This document shows, piece after piece, positions 17,663 to 29,006 of a DNA stretch of 64,000 bases (position 1 is its first letter; the number at the start of each line of letters is the position of its first letter). The notes beneath the pieces are model-generated. The model saw only the letters and a list, made by a program, of their open reading frames with translations, did no database searches and was not told where the DNA came from. Source of the DNA: an uncultured Thermoanaerobaculia bacterium. Lineage in GTDB: Bacteria; Acidobacteriota; Thermoanaerobaculia; Multivoradales; Multivoraceae. The stretch is taken from contig CATOTG010000001.1 in NCBI GenBank assembly GCA_951813015.1, forward strand, positions 434,001 to 498,000, given 5' to 3'. The position numbers and the translations under genes were made by a program.

Positions 17663-18463
17663 TCAGTCCTCCGGCCGACCGGAGTCCAGGCTGGCCTTGA
17701 CCAACGGCGCCTCGACGTCGAACTCCCTGGCGACGTCCAGGCACAGCGACAGGTCCTTGACCGGCATCGCGGGCCAGGTCACGCGCCGCGGGGGCATCGG
17801 GAAGTTCTTCGATACGAAGCTCCGGCCCGTCGACACGTTCAGGATCTCCATGAACCGATCCAGGTCCATTCCGTGGGCGCCGACGACTTCGCGCACCTCC
17901 TGAACGAGTGCCCAGGTGCCAAGCGCGATCGCGTTGTTGCCGATCTTCATCGCCTGACCGGCCCCGACACCGCCACAGCGCATCGTCGTGCCGAGCACGT
18001 CGAAGGCTTCCCCGCACCGCTCGATCGTCGCCGCATCCCCGCCCGCCATCAAGGTCAGCGTGCCCTCCCGGGCACCGGCGACCAAGCCGCTGACCGGGCA
18101 GTCGATCACGTCCACGCCTCTCGCTGCCGCTTCTCCTGCAAGCTGCTGGCAGTAGACCGGCGACACGGTGCTCATGACCACGACGACTGCTCCCGCGCGC
18201 AGCGTGCCCAACGCGCCACCTTCGCCGCGCAGCACGCGATCGGTCTGCTCCTCGTCCCAGACGATCGTCATCAGGACGTCGGCGTTCTCACCGACTTCCC
18301 GCGGCGTCCCATGCTCTTCGATCCCTTTCGGGGCCAGGCGTTCGATCGCGTCGCGGCTGCGGTTGACCGAGCTGACCACCCGAAAGCCGGCATCGAGCAG
18401 GCGTGCCGCCATCGGTTCGCCCATGGCGCCAAGTCCGATGAAACCGATCGTGGGTCGCGGCAT
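17663..18463 (-). CDS. NAD(P)-dependent beta-hydroxyacid dehydrogenase (3-hydroxyisobutyrate dehydrogenase family)
   Basis: 266 residues. Rossmann motif GFIGLGAMGEPMA at 7-19, substrate loop DCPVSG at 121-126 and the catalytic segment GVGAGQAMKIGNN with Lys173 and Asn177 are all in place. The protein ends about 20-30 residues earlier than many family members, but the C-terminal KDL segment is present. The family oxidises 3-hydroxyacids such as 3-hydroxyisobutyrate, tartronate semialdehyde or glycerate; the exact substrate cannot be read. It is divergent from a TetR regulator with only 44 bases between, so that regulator is a good candidate for controlling it. Confidence 0.92.
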   Translation of the reverse strand: MPRPTIGFIGLGAMGEPMAARLLDAGFRVVSSVNRSRDAIERLAPKGIEEHGTPREVGENADVLMTIVWDEEQTDRVLRGEGGALGTLRAGAVVVVMSTVSPVYCQQLAGEAAARGVDVIDCPVSGLVAGAREGTLTLMAGGDAATIERCGEAFDVLGTTMRCGGVGAGQAMKIGNNAIALGTWALVQEVREVVGAHGMDLDRFMEILNVSTGRSFVSKNFPMPPRRVTWPAMPVKDLSLCLDVAREFDVEAPLVKASLDSGRPED

Positions 18464-18507
18464 GGTCCTAGCCTCCCATTTTACGTCTTGGGCTTTTCTA
18501 GTCTAAA

Positions 18508-19086
18508 GTGTACATTGTGCCTCGACCCGATGCCAGCGACTACGAGACCGCCGCGCAGGTACTCGCCGAGTTCGCGAGCACGGGCTACGCGAAGACGTCG
18601 ATGACCTCCCTGGCCGAAGCGGCCGGCGTCACGCGGCAGACGCTCTACAACCGGATCGGGCGCAAGCACGCAGTGCTCGAATGGGCGATAGGCGCCGTCG
18701 TACGTTCGCTGCGCGTAGACGCGCTTGCGTGTCTGGCCGACCCGGAGAGACCGACCGAGCAGGCCCTGCTCGATGCCTTCTGCTGCTGGCTGGGACCGGT
18801 CGTGAGGTTCGTGCGCGACGGCCGTTACGGCGAGGAGATTCTCGGGCTCGGCAACGCCGCACGGCGGCAGACGGGCTCCTACCCTCTCGACGCCTTCACC
18901 GCCGAGGTCACCGACGCTCTGTTGGCGGGAGGAGTCCGCGAGCAACTCCGGGAAGCCGCCGATCTGGCGTTCGTGCTCGTCATGGCCGCGAAGGGACTCC
19001 TGGCCGACAGCGAAACCGAAAGCGACTTTCGAGCCGGAATGGCGCGCGCCCTTCGCGGGGCCGGAATCAACAGTTCGTCCAAATGA
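18508..19086 (+). CDS. TetR-family transcriptional regulator
   Basis: 192 residues. The N-terminal helix-turn-helix is clear: YAKTSMTSLAEAAGVTRQTLYNRI with the usual T-x-Y-N/Y-R recognition helix. The C-terminal ligand domain is not assignable. The start is GTG 18508, with a second GTG at 18517 equally possible. The 44-base divergent gap to the dehydrogenase gene contains TGTACA, but no clear longer palindrome; promoters on both sides must overlap here. The truncated SDR gene follows 35 bases downstream in the same direction and was probably part of the unit it regulates. Confidence 0.9.
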   Translation: MYIVPRPDASDYETAAQVLAEFASTGYAKTSMTSLAEAAGVTRQTLYNRIGRKHAVLEWAIGAVVRSLRVDALACLADPERPTEQALLDAFCCWLGPVVRFVRDGRYGEEILGLGNAARRQTGSYPLDAFTAEVTDALLAGGVREQLREAADLAFVLVMAAKGLLADSETESDFRAGMARALRGAGINSSSK

Positions 19087-19121
19087 GTCCGCAACCAACC
19101 CCCTATGGGAGATCCAGGTAG

Positions 19122-19500
19122 ATGACCAATCGCACCGTCCTCATCACCGGCTGCTCAAGCGGCTTCGGCAAACTGGCAGTCAACACCTTCCGAGCCGAAG
19201 GCTGGAACGTCGTGGCCACGATGCGCTCGCCGGAGAAGGAAGCGGAGCTCACCGGCCTCCAAGGCGTCCTCGTCACGAGGCTCGACGTCAAGGACCCGCA
19301 GAGCATCGACGCAGCCTTCGAGCAGGGTGCCGCCGCGTTCGGATCGATCGACGCGGTGGTCAACAACGCCGGCTACGGCAGCAACGCGCTCTTCGAGCAG
19401 TCGCCCGATGCCTCCGTCCGCGATATCTACGAGACGAACGTGTTCGGCCTGATGAACGTGATGCGTCGGGCCCTAGCCTGGCTTCCTCGGACTTCGATGT
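19122..19500 (+). pseudogene. Truncated short-chain dehydrogenase (SDR)
   Basis: Starts normally after a GGGAG site: MTNRTVLITGCSSGFG contains the TGxxxGxG cofactor motif, followed by LDVKD (adenine site) and VNNAGYG. At about residue 125 (NVMRRALAWLPR) family resemblance stops. The catalytic Ser and the YxxxK motif, which should follow 20-40 residues later, are absent; the frame instead runs on into the 3' end of the oppositely oriented katG. The gene has lost at least its C-terminal half, so no enzyme activity is expected. The breakpoint lies near 19480-19500. Confidence 0.8.
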
Positions 19501-19555
19501 ACAAGGGGAGCACCGGACACTCTTCCCGAGTGATCGAAGCAAGCTTGGAGCCGGT

Positions 19556-21898
<2,343 letters not shown>

Positions 21899-22162
21899 CT
21901 AACGACAGTCCTCCCTGCGATGGCCCACGCGGACGACCAGCACCGTGAGCTGCTCGTGGATCGTCTCGTAGATGATCCGGTAGCGGCCAATGCGGAGCCG
22001 CCTGAGTCCGCCGAATTCTCCCTTCAGCGCAGATCCCGCCGACCTCTCGACGGCCAGCCGATCGATCGCCGCGACGATGCGCCGGCGGTCGCCGGGATCG
22101 ATCTTCCCGAGAGCTCTAGCCGCGCTCGCCTTGATCTTGATCGAGTAGATCGCGCCTGACAT
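21899..22162 (-). CDS. RelE/ParE-family toxin
   Basis: 87 residues with the RelE/ParE signature: YSIKIKASAARALGKI at the start, RRRIVAAIDRLA in the helical part, and GGLRRLRIGRYRIIYET, the conserved strand with basic catalytic residues. RelE toxins cleave ribosome-bound mRNA; ParE types poison gyrase, and sequence alone does not separate them here. The reading frame begins inside the 3' end of the antitoxin gene (47-base overlap), the usual antitoxin-first order. No sign of truncation, so the pair is probably functional. Confidence 0.9.
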   Translation of the reverse strand: MSGAIYSIKIKASAARALGKIDPGDRRRIVAAIDRLAVERSAGSALKGEFGGLRRLRIGRYRIIYETIHEQLTVLVVRVGHRREDCR

Positions 22163-22352
22163 CTTCCCAATCCAGCACCGGATCCGCGGGGTCGTTGAGT
22201 CGATCCAGGGCCAGGCGAAGATCCTCGAAGTCCTCGAGGTAGTACTCGAGCGCCTGCCTGAGCAACTGAGCCCGAGATCGATTCAGTCGACTGGCGGCAC
22301 GGTCCGCCTTCTCGACAAGTTCGTCGGGGAGCCTCGCGGTTACCTGCACCAT
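22116..22352 (-). CDS. Ribbon-helix-helix antitoxin (RelB/CopG-like)
   Basis: 78 residues from ATG 22352, with GGAGGTGTCCAGG immediately upstream; a longer upstream frame exists but lacks support. MVQVTARLPDELVEKADRAA followed by SRLNRSRAQLLRQALEYYL is a ribbon-helix-helix DNA-binding unit, and the acidic tail (LDWEDVRRDLLDQD) would bind the toxin. It partners the overlapping RelE gene and probably autorepresses. Its 5' half and promoter region have a decayed copy at 28803-28945. Confidence 0.9.
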   Translation of the reverse strand: MVQVTARLPDELVEKADRAASRLNRSRAQLLRQALEYYLEDFEDLRLALDRLNDPADPVLDWEDVRRDLLDQDQGERG

Positions 22353-22632
22353 CCTGGACACCTCCGACCCCATACGATGTCGTTGACTTCGGTTGAAGTC
22401 AAGTGCTCGACCGCTGAGGGGCGTCGGGGGTCGTCGGCCAGTATCGGCAGGGTCGAGGGTCGGAGTCTCGGTGGAGATGACGGGGAGCGGATCCGGGGTT
22501 CCGGGAGTGTGAGAGCGGAGGAGAACAGGGCGCGAGGCTGACGCCGAGACGGCCGTAATCGCGGGCCGGTCGGCATCGTCAGTCTTGCAGGGGCAGCCTC
22601 CGCCCCTTTGGTTCGGAGACAATGTTCCCGCA

Positions 22633-23973
22633 ATGACCAGAGCCAGGATCGCCGGCGGCGCCGCCGCGCTCTTGCTGTTCGCCCTTCTTGTGGCTCTCGG
22701 CCTCGTCGCGGCGCGTCTGCTGCGCAACCCGGATGGCAAGCCTGACGCCGCGGCCCCGCCCGCGGCGGCTCGCTCACCCGCGACGTCGGCCAAGGCCCAC
22801 CAGGGCTTCCTCTACGGACGGGTCACGACGAAGAGCGGCGCCGCCTACGAAGGGCGCCTGCGTTTCGGCGGCGACGAGGAGGCGTTCTGGGGCGACTACT
22901 TCAACGGCTTCAAGGAGGAGAACCCCTGGGCCGGAGACGTGCCGCCCGAGCGACTGACGCAGAGCAGGCCGGTCACCGTCCTTGGCGTCGAGATCACCCG
23001 GCGCAAGCGAAAGCTCAACCTGGGCCGGCCCTTCATGGCGCGCTTCGGCGACGTCAGACGGATCGAGCCGAGCGGGCGCGAGCTCCTCGTCACGCTCAAG
23101 AGCGGGACGGTGTTCATCCTCGACCGCTTCGACGCCGACGACTTCGCCGACGGCGTCCGGGTGTGGGACGACGAGCAAGGCGTCGTCGACCTCGGCGAAC
23201 GCCGGATCCGCGCGATCGAGCTTCTCCCCACCGCCGACCTGGAGGCCACTTTGGACCGGCTGCACGGCACGGTACGCACCGCACACGGGAGCTTCACCGG
23301 CTTCGTCCAGTGGGACCGGCAGTCGGGCGTCGGCGCCGACGAGCTTCAGGGCCGGGCGGCGGACGGCGAACTCAGCCTGCGGTTCGACGCAATCCGCACG
23401 ATCGCGCGCGACTCCGGGAACCGTGCGCAGGTGACGCTGCGCGACGGCGGCGAGTTCGTCCTCTCCGGCGCCCGCGCCGCTGGCCGCGGCAATCGCGGCG
23501 TCTACGTCGACGACGCACGCTACGGCCGGGTGCTCGTATCGTGGGAGGCCTTCGAACGCCTCGACTTCACCGAAGGCGACGGCAGCGGCCCCGCCTACGA
23601 CGACTTCCCGCCGGGCCAGGCGCTCTCGGGCGCCGTCACCACGCGCACCGGCAGTCGCCTCGCCGGTCGGCTGGTCTTCGACCTCGACGAGAGCGAAACG
23701 ACCGAGACGCTCGACGCGCCGGCCGGCGGCGTCGACTACACGATTCCCTTCGGCCTCGTCGCTTCCATCGAGCCTCCGGATCAGGAGGAATGCGACTCGG
23801 GCCGCGGCGTGAGCGTGGCGCTTTACAGCGGCGAGCTGCTGCAACTTGACTGCGCCGGCGACCTCTCGCCGTCCAATCCCGGCCTGCTGATCTTCGTCAA
23901 CGGCAGCGAAACCGCCGAGTTCGTCCCGTGGGCCAACGTGGCGCGGGTCGCCCTCGATCGCCCGGCCCCCTGA
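22633..23973 (+). CDS. Membrane-anchored protein of unknown function
   Basis: 446 residues from ATG 22633. One N-terminal hydrophobic helix (GGAAALLLFALLVALGLVAARLL) anchors it; the rest is predicted periplasmic. The body shows at least three related beta-rich segments starting with 'G x V x T x x G x x y x G x l x F' (for example GRVTTKSGAAYEGRLRFGGD and GAVTTRTGSRLAGRLVFD), reminiscent of small SH3/Sm-like barrels. I recognise no enzyme motif. It stands alone: the preceding 280 bases (22353-22632) contain only the promoter side of the toxin-antitoxin pair and short GC-rich repeats. Confidence 0.7.
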   Translation: MTRARIAGGAAALLLFALLVALGLVAARLLRNPDGKPDAAAPPAAARSPATSAKAHQGFLYGRVTTKSGAAYEGRLRFGGDEEAFWGDYFNGFKEENPWAGDVPPERLTQSRPVTVLGVEITRRKRKLNLGRPFMARFGDVRRIEPSGRELLVTLKSGTVFILDRFDADDFADGVRVWDDEQGVVDLGERRIRAIELLPTADLEATLDRLHGTVRTAHGSFTGFVQWDRQSGVGADELQGRAADGELSLRFDAIRTIARDSGNRAQVTLRDGGEFVLSGARAAGRGNRGVYVDDARYGRVLVSWEAFERLDFTEGDGSGPAYDDFPPGQALSGAVTTRTGSRLAGRLVFDLDESETTETLDAPAGGVDYTIPFGLVASIEPPDQEECDSGRGVSVALYSGELLQLDCAGDLSPSNPGLLIFVNGSETAEFVPWANVARVALDRPAP

Positions 23974-24061
23974 CTGCCGCACACCGACCACGCCCTCGCC
24001 AGCGACCTGGCGCCCGGCGAGCCGCGGTTCGATCGCGCGCGGCGCGATCACGGCGTCGACG

Positions 24062-24377
24062 AAGCTCCTGCTGCCGACGGGCGACCGGCCGCGCTGCCCC
24101 GACAACGGTGCTCTGGTCGACCTCGCCGACTTGAACCGGCCTTCAACTCTGTTGCGCAGCCGCTCGCGTCCAGGGTGCAGCATCTCGCAGGAGCTGGGCG
24201 CGGCCGAGCTCCGTGCGGTGTTCAAGGACCCGGGCGCCGCCGGTCCTCGTCGATCTCCAGGGGCCGCTGGTCGACGCGGCGCTCGAGGGCATCCGGAAGG
24301 CGTGGGGCCGGGCGGGGTTCGACCCCGACCAGCGGGCGGTCTACTATCTGCGGGTGCTCGATAACCCGACCTGCCCG
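24062..24377 (+). pseudogene. Remnant of a DUF3604-family gene (C-terminal end)
   Basis: The 467 bases between 23974 and 24440 hold no intact gene, but frames on the + strand read like the end of DUF3604 proteins: LLLPTGDRPRCPDNGALVDL and ELGAAELRAVFKDP in one frame, then, after a shift, GFDPDQRAVYYLRVLDNPTC in another. Family members typically end with a PDFDPxxxAFYYxRVLENPTC-like stretch. DUF3604 proteins are large exported proteins of unknown function. Assignment is from memory of the family pattern; the frame break itself is plain. Confidence 0.5.
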
Positions 24378-24440
24378 CGAGGCCGAAGGCCCCTCCTTCT
24401 TGACGCGCCGCGGAGAGCAAGGAGCGAGGCCTGCGGCCGG

Positions 24441-25973
24441 GTGCGCTTCCTGGCCGCCTGCGGCGGCAGCCGACGAGGACGTCGGCGCACCCGTTGGGCG
24501 GCCTCCTTCCTTGCAGCCGCGCTCGCAGCTGCCCTGCCAGGCTGCCAGACCACGGAACCCCTTGCCTCAACCCTCGTCGCCGACACCCCAACCCGCGCCC
24601 GGTCCGACGGCGAGTGGATCTCCTGGCGCGAGCACATCATCGACGACGCGGCGTCAGGCGGCGTGCCGATTCGCGGCGGCGACGGACTCGAGATGGCCGA
24701 TCTCGACGGGGACGGCCATCTCGACATCGTCTCGGTCCACGAGTCGGACACCGAGTACGGCAACGAAGGGGCGGGGCACATCCGGCTCGCCTTCGGCGGT
24801 CCCGATCCCGGCACGTGGCGCCTGGCGACGCTCGCCGAAGGTGACGAAGCCTCGGCCGCCGAGGACGTCGCGATCGCCGACTTCGACGGCGACGGCGATC
24901 TCGACGTCGTGGCCGCCTGCGAGCTGGCCCATCTCATCTACTTCGAGAACCCGGGCGCCGACACCGAAGATGCGGCCGCCGCCCTGCGCAGCGGCGACTG
25001 GCCGCGAGTCATCCCGCCGGTAACCAGGGACCGGGGCTCCTACATCCGCGTGTTCGCCGGCGACCTCGACGGCGACGGCCGACCCGAGGTCGTCGCGGCG
25101 AACAAGGGGGCGCAGAACCCGGATCGGCAGAACACGGCAAGGAACCCGATCTCCTGGTTCGACCCGACAAACGACCCGATCTCCGGCGAGTGGATCGAGC
25201 ACGAGATCGTCCAGGTGATCTGGCCGATCAACTCGCAGACTGTCGATCTCGACGGCGACGGCGACACGGACATCGTCGCCGGCTCGACCGGCGAGGGCCG
25301 GATCTTCTGGTTCGAGAACCGCAGCCCGGGGGCCGGCGACGTCGCGCTCGTCGAGCACCCGATCCGGGTCGAGGGCACGACGACCACCGCGGACACGCCC
25401 CGCCTGCCGAATGCACCTCAGGCCGGCGCCCTGCTCAACGGCTTCAACATGGCATTCGTCGACCTCTCCGGCGACGGGCGGCTCGACCTCGCGACGGTCG
25501 AGTTCGGGGGCGTCCTCGTGTGGCTGGAGCAGCCGGCCGATCCCGCGGGCGCCTGGCAGTTGCGGCCGATCGGCCGCCTGACCCCGGACAACCTGGTCGG
25601 CTTCGCCTTCGCCGACATCGACGGCGACGGCGACCTGGACGCGCTGTCGGGCGCCTACAGCCGCAGCGGGCGGGCCGAGGACGGCGAGGTCGAACCCGAC
25701 ACGCCGCTGGGACGGCTGGCGTGGTTCGAGAACCCGGGCGACATCGACGGCGAATGGACCCGGCACGACATCTCGCGGCGCAAACGCGGCATGTTCGACA
25801 GCTTCGTCGCCCGCGACATGGACGGCGACGGCGATGTCGACTTCGCCGGCACGCGCGGCAACAGCGCCGAATTCGACGGCGTGTTCTGGCTTGAGCAGGT
25901 CCGCACCGCAGAGCCGGTCGCCGCGTTCGACCAGGCCCGCGAAGTGGAAAGCGAGCAGATGCCGCTGCCTTGA
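24441..25973 (+). CDS. FG-GAP/VCBS repeat lipoprotein
   Basis: Seven calcium-binding-type repeats are readable, including DLDGDGHLDIVS, DFDGDGDLDVVA, DLDGDGRPEVVA, DLDGDGDTDIVA, DIDGDGDLDALS and DMDGDGDVDFAG, as in integrin-like beta-propellers. A lipoprotein signal lies before them: SFLAAALAAALPGC, lipobox LPGC. The first usable start is GTG 24441, giving 510 residues, but codons up to ~24500 fall within dispersed repeat DNA (copy B), so the natural leader may have been replaced by repeat sequence. Likely on the cell surface or in the periplasm; ligand unknown. Confidence 0.85.
   Translation: MRFLAACGGSRRGRRRTRWAASFLAAALAAALPGCQTTEPLASTLVADTPTRARSDGEWISWREHIIDDAASGGVPIRGGDGLEMADLDGDGHLDIVSVHESDTEYGNEGAGHIRLAFGGPDPGTWRLATLAEGDEASAAEDVAIADFDGDGDLDVVAACELAHLIYFENPGADTEDAAAALRSGDWPRVIPPVTRDRGSYIRVFAGDLDGDGRPEVVAANKGAQNPDRQNTARNPISWFDPTNDPISGEWIEHEIVQVIWPINSQTVDLDGDGDTDIVAGSTGEGRIFWFENRSPGAGDVALVEHPIRVEGTTTTADTPRLPNAPQAGALLNGFNMAFVDLSGDGRLDLATVEFGGVLVWLEQPADPAGAWQLRPIGRLTPDNLVGFAFADIDGDGDLDALSGAYSRSGRAEDGEVEPDTPLGRLAWFENPGDIDGEWTRHDISRRKRGMFDSFVARDMDGDGDVDFAGTRGNSAEFDGVFWLEQVRTAEPVAAFDQAREVESEQMPLP
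24453..24492. repeat. Dispersed double-hairpin repeat, copy B
   Basis: GCCGCC-TGC-GGCGGC (24453-24467) and, after one A, GCCGACG-AGGA-CGTCGGC (24469-24486), followed by GCACCC. Relative to copy A at 8158, stem 2 has changed G-C to A-T at a paired position, so the hairpin is kept. It lies inside the leader codons of the FG-GAP lipoprotein gene. Confidence 0.7.
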
Positions 25974-25986
25974 GACCGGGTGGGCC

Positions 25987-26018
25987 GACGTGGCGAGGCC
26001 GCAGGACCTCGCCACGTC
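25987..26018. terminator. Strong hairpin between convergent genes
   Basis: GACGTGGCGAGG and CCTCGCCACGTC form a perfect 12-bp stem with an 8-base loop, 13 bases after the FG-GAP stop and 124 bases before the end of the convergent TonB receptor gene. GGCC/GGCC extends the stem past a single bulge. No T-run follows, so it would be an atypical terminator or an RNA 3'-end stabiliser. Confidence 0.55.
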
Positions 26019-26142
26019 AGGCCTGAACCGCGACACCCTCGGCGACGCGCTCGCGGGCCAGGGCCCGGCCAGGCCCGCGAGGCGCGACGCGGCCCCGGTG
26101 ACCAGATCGTTCGGCCTGGCCACCGAGGTCGCGCGTGCGGAA

Positions 26143-28683
26143 TCAGAAGTTGAGACGCAGCGTGGCGCCCATCGTTCGCGGCGCCTCGAGGAACGAGCTG
26201 CGGCTGCCGATGCGCAGAGGCGTGTTGAACGTCACGTTCTTCGTCTGCTCATCCGTCACGTTGTTGCTCCAGAGCTCCACCGCCCAGCGGCCGGAATAGC
26301 TGCCGAGACCAACCCGTACGTTCGCCTTCGCGTTCGCCTCCTGGATGTCCAGGGCGAGGCCGGGTTGCGTGCTCGTCCGCCGGTCGTCCTCCCAGCGCCC
26401 GTTCACCGCCGCGAACACCAGGAACCGCTCGCCAACCGTGTTGTCCCAGTTGGCGCCGAACGAAAGGACGTTCTCGGGAGCGTTGGTCAGCTTGGCGCCG
26501 CACAGCGATTGGACGGAGGCCGGGGCGTCGTCGCCGGCGCAGTCGTCCGGATACTCCGAGTCGGCGAAGGTGTAGCCGAAGTTCAGCGTGACGTGCTGAC
26601 CCGCGACGGCCTCGAGCTCGAACTCGGCGCCCCGGCTCTGCGCCTTCGGCACGTTGAACGTCTTGAACTGGACGCCCGTGAACTCGAGCACCTGGAAGTC
26701 CTCGATGTCGTAGTCGAACACCGTCGCGTTCAGCCGCACCCGCCGGTTGGCGAACTCCGACTTCAGGCCCAGCTCGAAGGCGTCGATCTTCTCCGAGTCG
26801 AACCGGGGGTCGCCGCCGCCGACGGCGGCGGTGGAATCCAGATTGAAGCCGCCGGACTTGAAGCCATGGGTGTAGCTCGCGTAGCCCTTGACGGTATCGC
26901 TGAACTCGACCACGGCCTTCGAGGTGTAGACGAGCTCGTCGTCCTGGAACGTGTCGGTGAACGTCGCGGGGAGGATCGGCACTCCGGTATCCGCCGGCGT
27001 CGCAAACGGGAAGCAGTTGAAGGCGGCGTTCAGATTGCCGATCGTCGTCGCCAACGGCGCGAGCGCCGTTCCCGCGGCGCCCGCAGCCAGGGCCTGCGCG
27101 TTCATCAGGGTCGCGAAACAGGCGGGGTTGTTGGCGTTCGGCTGGCTGAAGCTGCCGTCCTTCGTCTCGTCGACGTACCGCAGCCCGGCGACCAGCGAGA
27201 AGCGGTCGGACAGGCGGAACGTGTTGTGCGTGAAGAGCGACCAGGAATCGCCTTCCTGGCGATAGACGTTGTTGGCGAAGGAACCGCCGACCGGGATGCC
27301 CCCGGAAAACGCGAGCGCTTGGTTGTCAGCCGCCAGGACGTCTGCGAACGTTCCCCCCGTCGCCATCGGCACGCCGCCCAGCAGTTGCGCCGGAGCGAGC
27401 GCCTGAGCGAGGGCGTAGTTCCAGAGAATCGCATCGACGAAGGACGAGAAGTCCCCCAGCAGGCCGAGACCGGAGTGCTCGAGAATGTCCTCGCCCGAGG
27501 CGAAGCCGCCGACCAGCCAACTCATCCGCTCGGTGTCGCCGGCGAGCCGGAACTCCTGGGACCAGGACTCGATGTCGTCGAACGAGTCGAAGCCGTTGGC
27601 GGCTTGCGAAGACACGGAGTACACGTCAATCCCGACGAAGTCGTCCTGGATCGACGAGGCGTGGAAGTCGCGCCACGAAGCCAGGTAGGTCAGCGCGGCG
27701 TTGTCGGTCAGGTTGTAGTTCAGCTCGGCCGACAGTCCCTTCTGATCGAAGGGGTTGACGAACGGACCCCCATTCGAGTGCCGGGCGTCGAAGGCCGATG
27801 GGCCGGCGACGGAGACGCCGCCGTCGGCTGGAAGTCCGGCGGCCGCGAACGAACCCAGTGCCGCCGCGGGCGTTTCGAGCACGACAACGGCGTCGCAGCA
27901 CTCCTCGTCGGCGTCCGAGAAGTCGCCGATGATCCGCAGCGACCCGCGGTCCGCGAAGTCCCACAGCAACTGCCCGCGCACCAGCGTCCGGTCGCGGGTG
28001 TAGCTCTCGGCGCCCGAGACGCTCTCGAGGAAACCGTCCTGGTTGCGAACAGCGGCCGAGAGCCGGTAGCCGACCCGGTCGGAGAGCGGACCGCCCACAC
28101 CCGCCTGGAGATTGAAGGCGTTGAAGTTGCCGGCGGACAGGTTGAGGAAGCCGGAGCTGTCCGTCAGGCTCGGCCGCCGGGTGCGCAGGTTCAGCGCTCC
28201 CGCCGAGACGTTGCGGCCGAAGAGAGTGCCCTGCGGGCCCCGCAGCACCTCGATCGAATCGACATCGAGCTGGTCGCCGAGCGCGATCCCCGGACGGCTC
28301 AGGTAGATCCCGTCGAGGAACACGCCGACCGAGCTCTCAAGCCCGATGTTGTTGCCGGTCGTGCCCACGCCGCGAATGCGCAACGTGGTTCCCTGCGACT
28401 CCGTCTGCGACGAGTTCATGTTGAAACTCGACGCCAGCGTCGGCAGGTCGCGGATGTCCAGCATCCCGGCGCGCTCGATCTGGAGCGGCGTGATTGCCGT
28501 CACGGCAATCGGTACGTCCTGCAGCGACTCCTCGCGCTTCGTCGCGGTAACCGTGATTTCCTCGACGAACAGCCCCTCGGGCGCCGCCGCATCCTGGGCG
28601 GTGTCTTCTTCCTGCGCCCATCCTCCGCTCGTTGCCAGCATCAGCGGCACGAGCGCGGACAGGACCGGTTGCCTGAACTTCAT
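26143..28683 (-). CDS. TonB-dependent outer-membrane receptor
   Basis: Start at ATG 28683, preceded by GGGGGATACAGG; 846 residues. Signal peptide MKFRQPVLSALVPLMLATSG ending GWAQ, TonB box EEITVTATKR (~45-54), plug domain with VEVLRGPQGTLFGRNVSAGA-like sequence (here IEVLRGPQGTLFGR), then a 22-strand-type barrel ending TLRLNF with terminal Phe. Its architecture is of the iron-siderophore/vitamin type rather than SusC. The first receptor (8307-11204) differs by having an extra N-terminal domain, so the two are not close duplicates. Ligand unknown. Confidence 0.95.
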   Translation of the reverse strand: MKFRQPVLSALVPLMLATSGGWAQEEDTAQDAAAPEGLFVEEITVTATKREESLQDVPIAVTAITPLQIERAGMLDIRDLPTLASSFNMNSSQTESQGTTLRIRGVGTTGNNIGLESSVGVFLDGIYLSRPGIALGDQLDVDSIEVLRGPQGTLFGRNVSAGALNLRTRRPSLTDSSGFLNLSAGNFNAFNLQAGVGGPLSDRVGYRLSAAVRNQDGFLESVSGAESYTRDRTLVRGQLLWDFADRGSLRIIGDFSDADEECCDAVVVLETPAAALGSFAAAGLPADGGVSVAGPSAFDARHSNGGPFVNPFDQKGLSAELNYNLTDNAALTYLASWRDFHASSIQDDFVGIDVYSVSSQAANGFDSFDDIESWSQEFRLAGDTERMSWLVGGFASGEDILEHSGLGLLGDFSSFVDAILWNYALAQALAPAQLLGGVPMATGGTFADVLAADNQALAFSGGIPVGGSFANNVYRQEGDSWSLFTHNTFRLSDRFSLVAGLRYVDETKDGSFSQPNANNPACFATLMNAQALAAGAAGTALAPLATTIGNLNAAFNCFPFATPADTGVPILPATFTDTFQDDELVYTSKAVVEFSDTVKGYASYTHGFKSGGFNLDSTAAVGGGDPRFDSEKIDAFELGLKSEFANRRVRLNATVFDYDIEDFQVLEFTGVQFKTFNVPKAQSRGAEFELEAVAGQHVTLNFGYTFADSEYPDDCAGDDAPASVQSLCGAKLTNAPENVLSFGANWDNTVGERFLVFAAVNGRWEDDRRTSTQPGLALDIQEANAKANVRVGLGSYSGRWAVELWSNNVTDEQTKNVTFNTPLRIGSRSSFLEAPRTMGATLRLNF

Positions 28684-28802
28684 CCTGTATCCCCCTTTGT
28701 AGAAGCACACCGTCTCGATGAACATCCTCAATGCACATCGCGACGGCGAGCGTAGATTTCCCGGAATCCTGACGATGGTGCTCACGCGCATGCCCGAGCG
28801 AC

Positions 28803-28945
28803 TGAGCCCGAGATCGATTCAGTCGACTCGCGGCACGGCCAGCTGTTCGACCAGAGCCCGGGGCAATCTCGCGGCCGGCTGCTGGGCGATCAACGCCACC
28901 TCAGACCCCGTACGTTGTCGCCGACTCTGTCCGAAGTCAAGGGCT
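28803..28945 (-). pseudogene. Decayed copy of the RHH antitoxin 5' region
   Basis: This stretch matches 22262-22405 (antitoxin codons 1-28 plus promoter side). The shared run AGTCGACTGAATCGATCTCG is exact, and GGGGTCKGAGGTG before the start is kept. Translated, it reads AQQPAARLPRALVEQLA where the intact gene has VQVTARLPDELVEKA, but the ATG has become ATC and a one-base deletion brings in a stop. Resemblance ends after codon 28. No toxin remnant follows. Confidence 0.7.
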
Positions 28946-29006
28946 AATCAGCTGCCGAGCAGAGGCGGGGGCGTTCGCGCTCTGGCGGGCATGGAGCCCT
29001 GACAGC

